Notes: a model not told the origin generated them from the letters alone. A stretch of 64,000 bases of DNA from Butyricicoccus pullicaecorum DSM 23266 (GCF_900167005.1 NZ_FUXW01000003.1:77439-141438); one strand, 5' to 3'. Shown: positions 1 to 11,992, counted from the first letter of the stretch. A program made the numbers and translations.

Positions 1-253
<253 letters not shown>

Positions 254-288
254 CTAAAGTCCATTTATAGGTGAATAAATTGATTGCG

Positions 289-765
289 TTATCGGATCAT
301 CGCGGTGACGCCCGAACGGCACATCTCGATGACATCAAAATTGGAAATGACGTCCAGAAAGGCGTCAATGCGGCTGGGCACTTCGGTCAGCTCGACGATC
401 ATCGCGTTGCCGACTGCCTCCACGACATTTGCGTTATAGACCTCAGCCACTTCGCGAATGGCATCACGGCTCAGGCCGTCCGGCGTGGACAGCTTGACGA
501 AGACCAGCTCCTTACAGTAGCTGTCTTCTTCCCAGAGCTGCTCGACCCAGAGTACCTCATAGAGCTTGGACACCTGCTTCATGACCTGCTCGAGGATCTT
601 CTCGTCGCCTGCGACGATGATCGACATACGCGAGATCGACGGGTCGGTCGTCGCGGATACAGTCAGCGAATCGATGTTGAAGGCACGGCGGCCAAACAGG
701 CTGGCGACACGCGCCAGAACGCCCGCATGGTTCTTTACCAGAACCGAAACGATATATTTCTGCAT
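289..765 (-). CDS. ilvN: Acetolactate synthase small (regulatory) subunit
   Basis: Regulatory subunit of acetohydroxyacid synthase. It binds the catalytic IlvB subunit and normally confers feedback inhibition by branched-chain amino acids. The 158-residue protein has the usual family length. It begins with an ACT domain (about residues 1-75) containing the typical NHAGVLARVASLF stretch, followed by the C-terminal ALS small-subunit domain. It begins 12 bases after the ilvB stop and precedes ilvC, so it sits in the middle of the ilv operon. No oddities were seen. Confidence 0.97.
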   Translation of the reverse strand: MQKYIVSVLVKNHAGVLARVASLFGRRAFNIDSLTVSATTDPSISRMSIIVAGDEKILEQVMKQVSKLYEVLWVEQLWEEDSYCKELVFVKLSTPDGLSRDAIREVAEVYNANVVEAVGNAMIVELTEVPSRIDAFLDVISNFDVIEMCRSGVTAMIR

Positions 766-777
766 GTTCTCGCCTCC

Positions 778-2442
778 TTAGTCCGCCACGATATTGCGAA
801 TGTCATCGCCTGCCGCGATCATGGGCAGGACGCGCTCGTCACGGTCGATGACACAGTCGATGATGGTCGGGCCGTTGTGCGCGAGCGCCTTGGTCAGTGC
901 CTCATGCAGCTCTGCCGGTGTCGTGCATCGGAAGCCCTGTGCACCAAACGCCTCGGCCAGCTTGACGTAATCGGTCTTGCGTTCGAGCGTGGTTGACGAG
1001 TAGCGCTTCTCGTAGAACATGGTCTGCCACTGGCGTACCATGCCGAGTACCTGATTGTTCATAATGACCGTGACAACGGGCAGATTATAGGTAACCGTTG
1101 TGCACAGCTCGTTGAGGTTCATGTGGAAGGAGCCGTCACCGGTGATGTGGATGACCGGCTTATCCGGGCAAGCGATCTTTGCACCGATTGCCGCGCCATA
1201 GCCAAAGCCCATGGTACCCAGACCACCAGACGAGATGAACTGGCGGGAGTGACGGCGGCCGCAGTACTGCGCTGCCCACATCTGATGCTGACCAACGTCG
1301 GTTGCGATGATGAGATCGTCGCCGCCCAGCTCTGCACACATCTTAACGATCTGGTGCGGATGCAGGCAATCGTCGGCATCCTTGGGCTTGTAGTCCAGAT
1401 TCTTGACCCAGTCGGCAATCTGTGCGCGCCATGCGTCGTGCTTGGTCTCCTTGACATAGGGCAGAACGCCCGACAGGAAGGTACGTGCATCGGTGACCAG
1501 ATAGTCGTCTGCCGGCATGTTCTTGTTAATCTCGGCTGCATCGATGTCGATGTGGATGATGCGTGCATCGGGTGCAAAGCGGTTGGTGTTGGTTGCAACG
1601 CGATCGGAGAAACGTGCGCCGATGGACAGCAGCAGGTCTGCGCGGTCAACTGCCCAGCCAGCCGATACCTTACCGTGCATACCAATCATGCCCAGATAAA
1701 GCGGATCGTCTGCCGGTACACAGCCCATGCTCATCATGGTGCCGGTTGCCGGGATGTCTGCCTTGTGCATCAGGGCGACCAGCTCCTCGCATGCGTGCGA
1801 GGCTACGATACCGCCGCCGTAGTAGATGACCGGGCACTGTGCCGCGTTGATCTCTTCTGCGATGCGCTTGAAATCTTCCTCGGACACGTCGTAGGTCTCC
1901 TCGATGTCCTGCACCGGCTTGTTCTCAAACTCGCACATAGCCGCCGTGACATCCTTGGGGATATCGATCAGGACCGGTCCGGGACGACCGCTCTGTGCGA
2001 TGCGGAAGGCTTCACGCACGGTGTCTGCCAGATCTTCGACGTGGTTTACCACGAAGTTATGCTTTGTGATGGGCATGGTAATGCCGGCAATATAAACTTC
2101 CTGGAAGGAGTCCTTGCCGATGAGCGGTACGCCGACGTTGCCGGTGATCGCGACCATGGGCACAGAATCCATGTAAGCAGTTGCAATGCCGGTGACCAGA
2201 TTGGTTGCGCCCGGGCCCGAAGTTGCCAGGACGACACCGGTCTTGCCCGTTGCGCGGGCGTACCCATCGGCCGCATGCGACGCGCCCTGTTCGTGCGCGG
2301 TCAGCACATGGCGAATGCGGTCACTATATTGGTAGAGCGCGTCGTAAATATTCAGGACAGCGCCTCCCGGATAGCCGAAAATCGTGTCAACACCCTGTTC
2401 GATCAGGGTCTCGCACAAAATCTGTGATCCATTCAGTCTCAT
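778..2442 (-). CDS. ilvB: Acetolactate synthase large (catalytic) subunit
   Basis: Thiamine-diphosphate enzyme that condenses two pyruvates, or pyruvate plus 2-oxobutyrate, in the first common step of branched-chain amino acid synthesis. The 554-residue product shows the N-terminal ThDP motif GYPGGAVLNIYDAL with the catalytic Glu in HEQGASHAADGYAR, and the C-terminal GDGSFHMNLNE ThDP-binding motif. I use ATG 2442 (MRLNGSQ), preceded by GAAAGG. The open frame extends 31 codons further upstream, but that part lies inside the T-box terminator region. It heads the ilvBNC operon. Confidence 0.96.
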   Translation of the reverse strand: MRLNGSQILCETLIEQGVDTIFGYPGGAVLNIYDALYQYSDRIRHVLTAHEQGASHAADGYARATGKTGVVLATSGPGATNLVTGIATAYMDSVPMVAITGNVGVPLIGKDSFQEVYIAGITMPITKHNFVVNHVEDLADTVREAFRIAQSGRPGPVLIDIPKDVTAAMCEFENKPVQDIEETYDVSEEDFKRIAEEINAAQCPVIYYGGGIVASHACEELVALMHKADIPATGTMMSMGCVPADDPLYLGMIGMHGKVSAGWAVDRADLLLSIGARFSDRVATNTNRFAPDARIIHIDIDAAEINKNMPADDYLVTDARTFLSGVLPYVKETKHDAWRAQIADWVKNLDYKPKDADDCLHPHQIVKMCAELGGDDLIIATDVGQHQMWAAQYCGRRHSRQFISSGGLGTMGFGYGAAIGAKIACPDKPVIHITGDGSFHMNLNELCTTVTYNLPVVTVIMNNQVLGMVRQWQTMFYEKRYSSTTLERKTDYVKLAEAFGAQGFRCTTPAELHEALTKALAHNGPTIIDCVIDRDERVLPMIAAGDDIRNIVAD

Positions 2443-2776
2443 TTGCCGTCTTACCTTTCTTTTGGATATAAAAACAGGGTCTTTGCCTCTTTTGCAAGAG
2501 ACAAAGACCCAAAACTTGGCTCTCTGCGGTACCACTCTGCTTGCCGTCCAAAGTGGGACGACCCCTCGTTGTATACGGCAAGGTGCGCCGTATACAGAGC
2601 CGGTTAACGGTGGCCTGCCGTCTCAAATTACTACCCGAAATTGGGATTCACCGGAGCCGCTCGCGGGCGAGTGTTCGCGCACCTTCCCTCTGCCGCCTTG
2701 CACCGACCGGCGGCTCTCTGAAAGAGATCGGGGGTTACTGTCCCGTTCATTGCGTTTGTCTGTTTGTGTTCCGTTG
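2443..2776 (-). promoter_or_regulatory. T-box leader of the ilv operon
   Basis: The minus-strand leader contains the T-box antiterminator core AGTGGTACCGC (bases 2526-2538 region), which pairs with an uncharged tRNA acceptor end. Upstream is a Stem I-like region with a GACAGTAA (AGTA) motif, and downstream an intrinsic terminator. This is the classic tRNA-sensing antitermination design. In the likely specifier loop the sequence GTGAATCCC offers ATC (isoleucine; plus-strand 2645-2647) as the specifier codon. This assignment is inferred by eye from its position and is not certain. No protein gene is supported here. Confidence 0.9.
2469..2510 (-). terminator. T-box regulated intrinsic terminator upstream of ilvB
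   Basis: On the minus strand GGGTCTTTG and CAAAGACCC form a 9-bp stem, extended by CTCT/AGAG inside, followed by GTTTTTAT. It directly follows the T-box core, so it is the regulated terminator of the leader. Confidence 0.88.
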
Positions 2777-2781
2777 TACCC

Positions 2782-2810
2782 ATTATAGAATTCTTTCACA
2801 CTTTTGTCAA
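2782..2810 (-). promoter_or_regulatory. Sigma-A promoter of the ilv operon
   Basis: Perfect consensus boxes on the minus strand: TTGACA (2805-2810), a 17-nt spacer and TATAAT (2782-2787). Transcription should start near 2775 and read into the T-box leader. Confidence 0.9.
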
Positions 2811-2901
2811 CGAAAATCTTCCGACAATATGCATAATTTTCTGATACACCGGACACAATAAATCGGAAAATGCAGACAAAAAAAAGGAGGCATTCCCTGC
2901 C

Positions 2902-3579
2902 ATGACTGTTTCTCTCGTGCGCACACTTATCCTTTACGTCGCGGTCATCTGCGCCATGCGGCTGATGGGAAAACGGCAGATCGGAGAGCTGGAGCCGTCC
3001 GATTTGGTGATCACGATTTTGATATCCGAACTCGCTGCCATTCCCATGCAGGATCTGGGCGTCCCCTTAACCGCCGGACTGGTGCCCATTGTCACCCTAA
3101 TTTCCATTGAAATCATCGTCTCCTTTCTGTGCCTCAAAAGCCGTCGTCTGCGCCGTCTGGTCAACGGCCGTGCAGCCGTGCTCATCTATAACGGCAAGGT
3201 GGACGAGCGCAAGCTGCACGATCTGCGCATCACCACCGACGAGATCGTGGAAGCGCTGCGGCAGAACAATATCCAGACGGTTGCCGACGTCAAGTACGGC
3301 ATTTTAGAGCCCAATGGTCAGCTGTCCTACGTGCTCAAACCGTCCGCCCAGCCGGTCACCGCAGAGCTGCTCGGCCTGTCTCCCAGCGAAACCGGTGCAC
3401 CCTTTCTGGTCATCACCGACGGCAAACCGGTGCTCGGCAATCTGCGCCGCCTGAACGTCAGCCTGTCCGAACTGGAACACCGGGTCAAAAAATCAGGTGC
3501 CAAGCGCATGGAAGATATCTTCCTGATGACTTTGGATGACTGCGGAAACCAATACATTCAGCGCAAGGAGGGCCTATGA
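2902..3579 (+). CDS. DUF421 membrane protein (YetF/YdfR family)
   Basis: A 225-residue protein of the DUF421 family, whose biochemical role is not established. The N-terminal third has about three hydrophobic segments (residues 1-75), including the family signature AMRLMGKRQIGELEPSDLV. A soluble part follows with NGKVDERKLHDLRITTDEI, typical of YetF-type proteins. The start has an AAAAAGGAGG ribosome binding site. Its stop overlaps the start of the next gene by 4 bases (ATGA), so the two are translationally coupled. DUF421 and DUF4363 genes are commonly neighbours in clostridia. Confidence 0.9.
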   Translation: MTVSLVRTLILYVAVICAMRLMGKRQIGELEPSDLVITILISELAAIPMQDLGVPLTAGLVPIVTLISIEIIVSFLCLKSRRLRRLVNGRAAVLIYNGKVDERKLHDLRITTDEIVEALRQNNIQTVADVKYGILEPNGQLSYVLKPSAQPVTAELLGLSPSETGAPFLVITDGKPVLGNLRRLNVSLSELEHRVKKSGAKRMEDIFLMTLDDCGNQYIQRKEGL

Positions 3580-3926
3580 AACGTCTGATTGCTGCATGCA
3601 CGCTGCTTCTTTTGCTCAGCGTGAGCTGTTTTGCCGAATACCAAGCGGTCGCCCGTACCACCGATGCACTGGCCGACGCAGTCGATGGTCAGACCGATCC
3701 CGCAGTGCTGAGCGAATGCTTTGACGCATGGGCCGATCACAAACCGCTGCTCGCCTCACTCATCCGGCACAACGAGATCGACCAGATTGAAAACCTTTAC
3801 CGCCGCGCCATTCAGGCGGCAAACAACAGAGACCTCAATGAGACCCGTTTGCAGGTTGCAGAACTGACCGGCATGCTGCGCCATCTGCCCGAACTCGAGT
3901 ACCCTTCCCTGCACAACGTCTTTTAA
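3576..3926 (+). CDS. DUF4363 family secreted or membrane-anchored protein
   Basis: A 116-residue protein with an N-terminal hydrophobic segment (MKRLIAACTLLLLLSVSCFA) that looks like a signal peptide or lipoprotein-like anchor, followed by a helical domain of about 90 residues (WADHKPLLASLIRHNEID). It matches the DUF4363 family in length and context. It starts inside the stop codon of the DUF421 gene, implying the two products act together at the membrane. The function is unknown. Confidence 0.85.
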   Translation: MKRLIAACTLLLLLSVSCFAEYQAVARTTDALADAVDGQTDPAVLSECFDAWADHKPLLASLIRHNEIDQIENLYRRAIQAANNRDLNETRLQVAELTGMLRHLPELEYPSLHNVF

Positions 3927-3999
3927 CGATTTTGGAAGAATGGTACAATTTTCTCTTGCATATTTTGTTGCATCCGCCGTTTCCTTTTGATTCCGAATG

Positions 4000-4008
4000 T
4001 GGTATACT
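4000..4008 (+). promoter_or_regulatory. Extended -10 promoter of the flavin reductase-rubredoxin gene
   Basis: TGG followed by TATACT (4003-4008) gives an extended -10 element 48 bases before the start codon. No good -35 box is visible, as is usual for extended -10 promoters. Confidence 0.55.
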
Positions 4009-4055
4009 CTTTTTAAAGGATATTCATTCTCATTTATTATATAGGAGGTGCATCC

Positions 4056-4679
4056 ATGGATCGCGCAATTCTCGATCAATTCGATTACGGTCTCTATCTG
4101 GCTTCAGCCGCTGCTGACGGCAAGTTTTATGGCTGTATTGTCAACTCTTTGTCACAAATCACCTCGTCTACCCCGGAAAAGTTCTCTCTTTCCCTGAGTC
4201 AGTCCAGCGCAACCAAGAAGGCCATCGACAAGGCCGGTGTGCTCTCCATCACGCTGGTCGGCGCTTCCTGCCCGGACAATATTCTCAACGAATTCGGTTA
4301 CAAATCCGGTCGTGCAATCGATAAGTTTTCTAAATTCGATACGCTGACCGATGCACAGGGTTCCCCCTACCTCAAGGAAGGCATGGTGGCACGGATTTCC
4401 TTCCGCGTCCTTGACCAGCTGGATGCCGGCTCTCACACGCTGTACATGCTGGAAGTCATCGACGCCGAAGCGTTCTCGACCGATCCTGTTATGACTGTAC
4501 GTGCATGGAATGCACGCGGCAACGAAGCACCGCTGGCCGCTCCGGTCTTCCGCACGCTGGACAAGAAGATCGGTTGGAAGTGCACGGTTTGCGGCTACAT
4601 CTACCCCAAGGAAGAGCTGCCCGCAGACTACCACTGCCCGATTTGCCGTGCTCCGGCAAGCAAGTTCGAAAAACTTTGA
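4056..4679 (+). CDS. Flavin reductase-like domain fused to rubredoxin (high-molecular-weight rubredoxin type)
   Basis: A 207-residue fusion. Residues 1-150 form an FMN-binding flavin reductase-like split-barrel domain (ASAAADGKFYGCIVNSL). Residues 165-207 are a rubredoxin with the two iron-binding pairs CTVCGYIY and CPICRAP. Known relatives such as the Moorella Hrb pass electrons from NADH-linked donors to flavodiiron proteins in oxygen or NO detoxification, so a role in oxidative-stress electron transfer is inferred. No flavodiiron gene is adjacent. It has its own promoter and terminator, with ribosome binding site TAGGAGGTG. Confidence 0.9.
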   Translation: MDRAILDQFDYGLYLASAAADGKFYGCIVNSLSQITSSTPEKFSLSLSQSSATKKAIDKAGVLSITLVGASCPDNILNEFGYKSGRAIDKFSKFDTLTDAQGSPYLKEGMVARISFRVLDQLDAGSHTLYMLEVIDAEAFSTDPVMTVRAWNARGNEAPLAAPVFRTLDKKIGWKCTVCGYIYPKEELPADYHCPICRAPASKFEKL

Positions 4680-4685
4680 TCTGCT

Positions 4686-4731
4686 CAGCGCATCGCGCTT
4701 CCTCCCTCTCGCGATGCGCTGAATTTTCCTT
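4686..4731 (+). terminator. Intrinsic terminator after the rubredoxin fusion gene
   Basis: A 12-bp perfect stem, CAGCGCATCGCG with CGCGATGCGCTG, separated by 12 bases and followed by AATTTTCCTT. Confidence 0.75.
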
Positions 4732-4742
4732 CCTCCTGAAAG

Positions 4743-4772
4743 CACCGCTGTTCCATTGCAGCGGTGTTTTTT
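4743..4772 (+). terminator. Second plus-strand intrinsic terminator
   Basis: CACCGCTG and CAGCGGTG form an 8-bp stem followed by TTTTTT. It backs up the preceding terminator before the convergent ATP synthase operon. Confidence 0.75.
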
Positions 4773-4791
4773 CATATCCGTCTGTAACAAG

Positions 4792-4821
4792 AAAAAGCAC
4801 CCGGAAAACCGGGTGCTTTTC
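4792..4821 (-). terminator. Terminator of the ATP synthase operon
   Basis: AAAAGCACCCGG and CCGGGTGCTTTT form a strong stem immediately after the atpC stop codon, followed on the minus strand by TTTTTC. Confidence 0.9.
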
Positions 4822-4822
4822 A

Positions 4823-5221
4823 TTACTTCTGTGCAATGTGGATGCGGTTGATCGCCTTTTTGAGCTTGATCTGTGCCACATCCATCTCCTTGGCACTGGC
4901 CTGCGTGTGCAGGCTGGCCTCGGCTTGCCTGCGTGCCTCCTCGGCGCGGTTCAGATCGATCTCATCCGCCCACTCGCAAGTGCGCGCGATGATGGTCATC
5001 TGATTGTCACCGACCTCCAGAAAGCCATGTGCAACCGCCGCGAGGCGCGGCTTGCCATCCTGATAGATGGTCAGACCGCCGATGCCCAGCGGTGCCAGGT
5101 ACGGGGTATGGTTTGGCAGGATGCCGACGTCGCCGGTGGCCGTGCGCACGATGCAGCGATCGACCTCGCCCTCAAAAAAGGACTTCTCGGCGGTCAAAAC
5201 CCGCAGATGAAAGGTAGCCAT
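4823..5221 (-). CDS. atpC: ATP synthase F1 epsilon subunit
   Basis: Central-stalk epsilon subunit, which couples the gamma shaft to the c-ring and regulates ATPase activity. The 132-residue protein has the N-terminal beta-sandwich (FHLRVLTAEKSFFEGEVD, GILPNHTPYLAPL) and the C-terminal helical hairpin (ADEIDLNRAEEARRQAEA), both typical. It is the last gene of the operon, 3 bases after atpD. Confidence 0.97.
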   Translation of the reverse strand: MATFHLRVLTAEKSFFEGEVDRCIVRTATGDVGILPNHTPYLAPLGIGGLTIYQDGKPRLAAVAHGFLEVGDNQMTIIARTCEWADEIDLNRAEEARRQAEASLHTQASAKEMDVAQIKLKKAINRIHIAQK

Positions 5222-5224
5222 AAC

Positions 5225-6637
<1,413 letters not shown>

Positions 6638-6656
6638 CTAATTTCTGTGACTTTAT

Positions 6657-7511
6657 TTAGCTGCCCACGGCGCCGGAACCCGCGACAATCTCGGTGATCT
6701 CCTGCGTGATCGCCGCCTGACGGGCACGGTTGTAGGACAGGTTGAGATCTTCGATCATCTCGTTTGCGTTATCCGATGCCGACTCCATCGCCATACGGCG
6801 AGCCGACTGCTCGGACGCATAAGACTCGACGACCGCGCCGTACAGCGTGCCGCAGAGGTACTCGGGAATGATCGCGTTCAGTACCACCTCGGGCGAGGGG
6901 TCGCACTCGGCCATTGCGCGCTTTTCGCTCTTGCTTCCCTCTTCGGGAGCAACGGGCAGCAGGCGCACCATGCGCGGCTCCTGCGTCATGGGAGATACGA
7001 ACGCCGTGTAGCACAGGCAGATCTCGTCGATCTCTCCCGCACGATAGCGTGCGAGCAGATCCTCGGTAATCGGGTGGGTATCTGCGATGGTCATGTGCTC
7101 GGCAACGCCCGGGTAATCGGCCAGCACGGTGTAATCGCGCTTGCCGAAATACTCCTGTGCCTTCTTGCCGATGGTGATGACCACCGCATCCTTGCCCTCC
7201 ATCTCAGCGGCTGCCAGCTTGAGCACGCCGGAGTTATAGCCGCCTGCGAGGCCGCGGTCGCCCGCGATAACAAGGAACAGACTCTTTTTCACCGTCCGTC
7301 CGCCGGTGTATGCACTCGACAGACGATTCTCACGCAGAATGCGTGCGACGGTCTCCTGGAGCGCGTAGAAATACGGTCTAGCCTGCTCTACGCGTTCCTT
7401 GGCACGGCGCAGCTTGCTCGACGCGACCAGCTCCATCGCCTTGGTGATCTGCATGGTCGATTCGACGCTTCGGATACGCCGCTTGATATCTTTCATGTTG
7501 CCGGAAGCCAT
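6657..7511 (-). CDS. atpG: ATP synthase F1 gamma subunit
   Basis: Rotating central shaft of F1. The 284-residue protein has the conserved N-terminal helix (IKRRIRSVESTMQITKAMEL), the Rossmann-like middle domain (GDRGLAGGYNS) and the C-terminal helix with the signature YNRARQAAITQEITEIV. It sits between atpA and atpD in the standard order. Confidence 0.97.
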   Translation of the reverse strand: MASGNMKDIKRRIRSVESTMQITKAMELVASSKLRRAKERVEQARPYFYALQETVARILRENRLSSAYTGGRTVKKSLFLVIAGDRGLAGGYNSGVLKLAAAEMEGKDAVVITIGKKAQEYFGKRDYTVLADYPGVAEHMTIADTHPITEDLLARYRAGEIDEICLCYTAFVSPMTQEPRMVRLLPVAPEEGSKSEKRAMAECDPSPEVVLNAIIPEYLCGTLYGAVVESYASEQSARRMAMESASDNANEMIEDLNLSYNRARQAAITQEITEIVAGSGAVGS

Positions 7512-7529
7512 TTAAGAACGCCTCCTTTA

Positions 7530-9032
<1,503 letters not shown>

Positions 9033-9048
9033 GAAGTCACCTTCTTCC

Positions 9049-9591
9049 TTACGCAATTATTTGACCCAGACGTGTGGTCAGCTCGTTCAGGCGGTTTTTG
9101 ATCGTGTCGTCGATCTGCTTGTTCTCGACGCGCACGAGCACACCACCCAGAACGCTCGGATCGACCTGATTTTTCAGGACGATCTGCTTTCCGGTCACGC
9201 CGGCCATCTTATTTTTGAGTTTTTCCATCTGTGCCTCATCGAGCGGAATCGCCGTGACAGCGGTCACCGCACAAATGCCGGCTTCCAGATAGTAGAGATC
9301 CCGATAGGCTTCTGCCATCTCGTGGATCAGCCCAATGCGGCGCTTCTCGGTCAGAAGCAGCAGGAAATTGAGCAGATACGGATGCACACGGCCTTCAAAC
9401 ACCGCACGAACGGTCTTCTGCTTGTCCGGCAGGCCGATCGACGGCGTGGTCAGCACCTTGAGATAATCGGGATAGGTTTCAAAGAGATCGGAGACCGTTT
9501 GCAGGGCCTCATACATCTCGGGGGCGATATTCTCCGCCTTCGCCACCTCATAGAGGGACAGCGCATAGCGCTCACTGACAACCGTTGCCAC
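9049..9591 (-). CDS. atpH: ATP synthase F1 delta subunit
   Basis: Peripheral-stalk subunit that holds the F1 head to the b subunits. The 180-residue protein has the family pattern: N-terminal helical domain ([20 protein letters not shown]) and the C-terminal signature [26 protein letters not shown] in parts. Four bases separate it from atpF. Confidence 0.95.
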   Translation of the reverse strand: MATVVSERYALSLYEVAKAENIAPEMYEALQTVSDLFETYPDYLKVLTTPSIGLPDKQKTVRAVFEGRVHPYLLNFLLLLTEKRRIGLIHEMAEAYRDLYYLEAGICAVTAVTAIPLDEAQMEKLKNKMAGVTGKQIVLKNQVDPSVLGGVLVRVENKQIDDTIKNRLNELTTRLGQIIA

Positions 9592-9595
9592 GCGC

Positions 9596-10096
9596 TCACC
9601 CTACCTTATCGATGAAATCCTCGATCAGACGCTTGTGATCGTCCGCCTTAACCTCGCGCTCGACCACCTTGGAGGCGATCATAACGGACAGGTCTGCGAT
9701 TTCATCCTTCATCTGGTTCATCGCCTTCTTGCGCTCGAGCTCAATGCTCTCCTCTGCACGCTGCTTTGCGACAGTAGCCTCACGGTTTGCCTGCTCAAGG
9801 ATCTGCTCGGCATGGCGCTCCGCGCGCTTCTGCGCGTTGGAAACGATGTCAGCCGCTTCCTGCTTGGCATTGGAGATCGATACCGTGTAGTCGCGCTTCA
9901 TAGCCTCTGCCTCACGGCGATCGGTCTCTGCGTGTGCATACAGATCCCGTACCTCCTGCTCGCGTGCTGCGAGCATCTTGCGCAGCGGCTTAAACAGGAA
10001 GTGCTTGACGATCAGGAACGTAATGAGCGTATTGCAGATGGTGACAAACAGCGACCACAGGTTCAGGTCAACAAATGCCCTTGTCAATACTTCCAC
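9596..10096 (-). CDS. atpF: ATP synthase Fo b subunit
   Basis: Peripheral-stalk b subunit. The 166-residue protein has one N-terminal membrane helix (residues about 12-32, FVTICNTLITFLIVKHFLF), followed by a long charged coiled coil rich in Glu, Arg and Ala (AEQILEQANREATVAKQRAE). It lies between atpE and atpH. Confidence 0.96.
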   Translation of the reverse strand: MEVLTRAFVDLNLWSLFVTICNTLITFLIVKHFLFKPLRKMLAAREQEVRDLYAHAETDRREAEAMKRDYTVSISNAKQEAADIVSNAQKRAERHAEQILEQANREATVAKQRAEESIELERKKAMNQMKDEIADLSVMIASKVVEREVKADDHKRLIEDFIDKVG

Positions 10097-10137
10097 TGGT
10101 TTTCCTCCTTCCGTGATGGAAGTTGCTGCTGACGATC

Positions 10138-10446
<309 letters not shown>

Positions 10447-10479
10447 TCATCCCGCATACATGCGAATGTGTTGATCTGC

Positions 10480-11202
10480 CTATGCTTCACGCGCCGAGCC
10501 GACGTAAGCCATGGTCAGCATACTGAAGATAAACGCCTGAATGCATCCCGAGAACAGATCGAAGTACAGGGACAGAACGCCCGGAATACCAATCTGTAAA
10601 AGCGGGATCGGCAGATGCAGGGCAGTGGACAGTGCGCTAAGCGCACCCATCAGCAGGGTCGTAATGACCATACCGCCGGCGATGTTGCCGAAGTGACGGA
10701 AGCTCATGGAAACCGGGGTCGCGATTTCGCTCAGAATGTTGAGCGGCAGCATGACCGGAATGGGTTCCAGGAATCCCTTGAGATATCCGCCCAGGCCCTT
10801 ATACCGAATGTTCGCGTAGATAATCATGCAGAATGTCATGATTGCCCAGCCGAGCGTGGTATTCAGGTCTGCTGTAACCGAGCGCAGGCCGATCAGAGAG
10901 ACGAGCGACCCCAGAACCGAAGAGAGTAGCAGCGTCACGATATACGGCGCGTAGCTCTGGCAGCCCTTGCCCATGTTCTGCTCGATCAGTCCGTCCACCA
11001 TCTCAATGGCCTTTTCGATCAGCGCCTGTTTTCCCTTCGGGATCTTTTGCAGATTGTGGGTGAAGAACAGGCACAGTCCCAGGATGATCAGCATGACCAC
11101 CCAGGCATTGACCATGGTTTCGGTGATGGAAATATGCCCGAACAGCGGAAGCGTGAAGTCGGATTCCCAATAGACTCGAGCGCCAGTGATTTCCGCATTC
11201 AC
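10480..11202 (-). CDS. atpB: ATP synthase Fo a subunit
   Basis: Stator membrane subunit with the ion half-channels next to the c-ring. The 240-residue protein has five or six hydrophobic segments. It carries the essential arginine in SMSFRHFGNIAGG and the conserved PLNILSEIATPVS segment before it, with a C-terminal QAFIFSMLTMAYV. It directly follows the AtpI-like gene with no gap. Confidence 0.96.
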   Translation of the reverse strand: MNAEITGARVYWESDFTLPLFGHISITETMVNAWVVMLIILGLCLFFTHNLQKIPKGKQALIEKAIEMVDGLIEQNMGKGCQSYAPYIVTLLLSSVLGSLVSLIGLRSVTADLNTTLGWAIMTFCMIIYANIRYKGLGGYLKGFLEPIPVMLPLNILSEIATPVSMSFRHFGNIAGGMVITTLLMGALSALSTALHLPIPLLQIGIPGVLSLYFDLFSGCIQAFIFSMLTMAYVGSAREA

Positions 11203-11598
11203 TTATGGTTTTCCTCCTTTCTTCCAATAATGTGAAATCATCAAGGTGATTTTCGGAGAAAACAGCGGCAAAACCGCCGCAGGTACGCTGATGCGGCCAG
11301 TCCAGATGACCGCCAGGAGAAACAGAGCGGTCAGGACATAGCGCATCGCGTATGACCGGGTCACGATTTTACTGGCGCGCCCCGGGTTGGTCTGGCAAGC
11401 TGCACGCACGGCGCTGCGCCCCATGAGGTAAAAATTCCAGAGCGCAAACAGGGTACCGGCCAGAACACCCAGTGCAACCTGCCCGAGTGGCTGCCCAAGC
11501 AGCACGAGCAGGCCAAAGATGACCAGCGCGGCCGGTATGACCCGCACGGTCAGCCGACGCAGTTCATCGGTAACGATGGCATAATCAGGCATCCTCAT
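11203..11598 (-). CDS. atpI: ATP synthase subunit I (AtpI family)
   Basis: A 131-residue membrane protein with four hydrophobic segments (residues about 18-34, 38-56, 88-104 and 108-122). Position directly before atpB and the pattern LGVLAGTLFALWNFYLMGR match the AtpI/UncI family, which assists c-ring assembly and possibly Mg2+ supply. The stop overlaps nothing downstream, and its start overlaps the end of the preceding AtpZ-like gene by 14 bases. Confidence 0.85.
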   Translation of the reverse strand: MRMPDYAIVTDELRRLTVRVIPAALVIFGLLVLLGQPLGQVALGVLAGTLFALWNFYLMGRSAVRAACQTNPGRASKIVTRSYAMRYVLTALFLLAVIWTGRISVPAAVLPLFSPKITLMISHYWKKGGKP

Positions 11599-11833
11599 CC
11601 TCCTGTCTCCGCGCAGCCCGTTGGGCCAGACGCATTACTTTGAGAAAGGACACCGCCGCGCCGCCCAATCCGAGGAAAATGCCCAGAATGACCGGAACCC
11701 CGCCCAGTCCGAACCGCTCAGACAGCCAATAGGCCGCAGCCGTACAGACGACAATCGGGGTGATGAGCGCAAACCCCAGCTGACCGACCAGCGCCAAAAA
11801 GCGCCAGACCGTGTGCGTGTTCCGTTTTTGCAT
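11585..11833 (-). CDS. AtpZ-like small membrane protein, first gene of the ATP synthase operon
   Basis: An 82-residue protein (MQKRNTHTVWRF) with two membrane helices: LALVGQLGFALITPIVVCTA and GGVPVILGIFLGLGGAAVSF. The F0F1-type AtpZ family, often paired with AtpI, has this length and layout. AtpI/AtpZ pairs have been linked to Ca2+/Mg2+ movement in other bacteria. An ATG 20 codons upstream (11893) would sit directly behind the promoter -10 box and give almost no leader, so ATG 11833 is preferred although its ribosome binding site is modest. Confidence 0.8.
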   Translation of the reverse strand: MQKRNTHTVWRFLALVGQLGFALITPIVVCTAAAYWLSERFGLGGVPVILGIFLGLGGAAVSFLKVMRLAQRAARRQEDEDA

Positions 11834-11902
11834 ACGCGTTCCGCGCCGCCTTTCCCAGTTATTTCGATGCACAAAACACTCAGTCCCACACATCTGTTAT
11901 TC

Positions 11903-11931
11903 ATTATACCGAATTTTACAAGAAAACAAAA
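11903..11931 (-). promoter_or_regulatory. Probable promoter of the ATP synthase operon
   Basis: TATAAT (11903-11908) lies on the minus strand 17 bases from a weak -35 box TTTTGT (11926-11931). It is located just before the first gene of the operon. No other good promoter was found upstream. Confidence 0.6.
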
Positions 11932-11992
11932 GCCCTTTTGAATAAAAGCACAAAAAGTTTTCTCGATTTATTCACAAGCAATCCGAAATATA

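Noticed and set aside
2384-2861. Short open frames on both strands in the ilv leader
   Set aside because: They lie within the T-box leader, whose RNA motifs account for the conserved sequence. None has a ribosome binding site.
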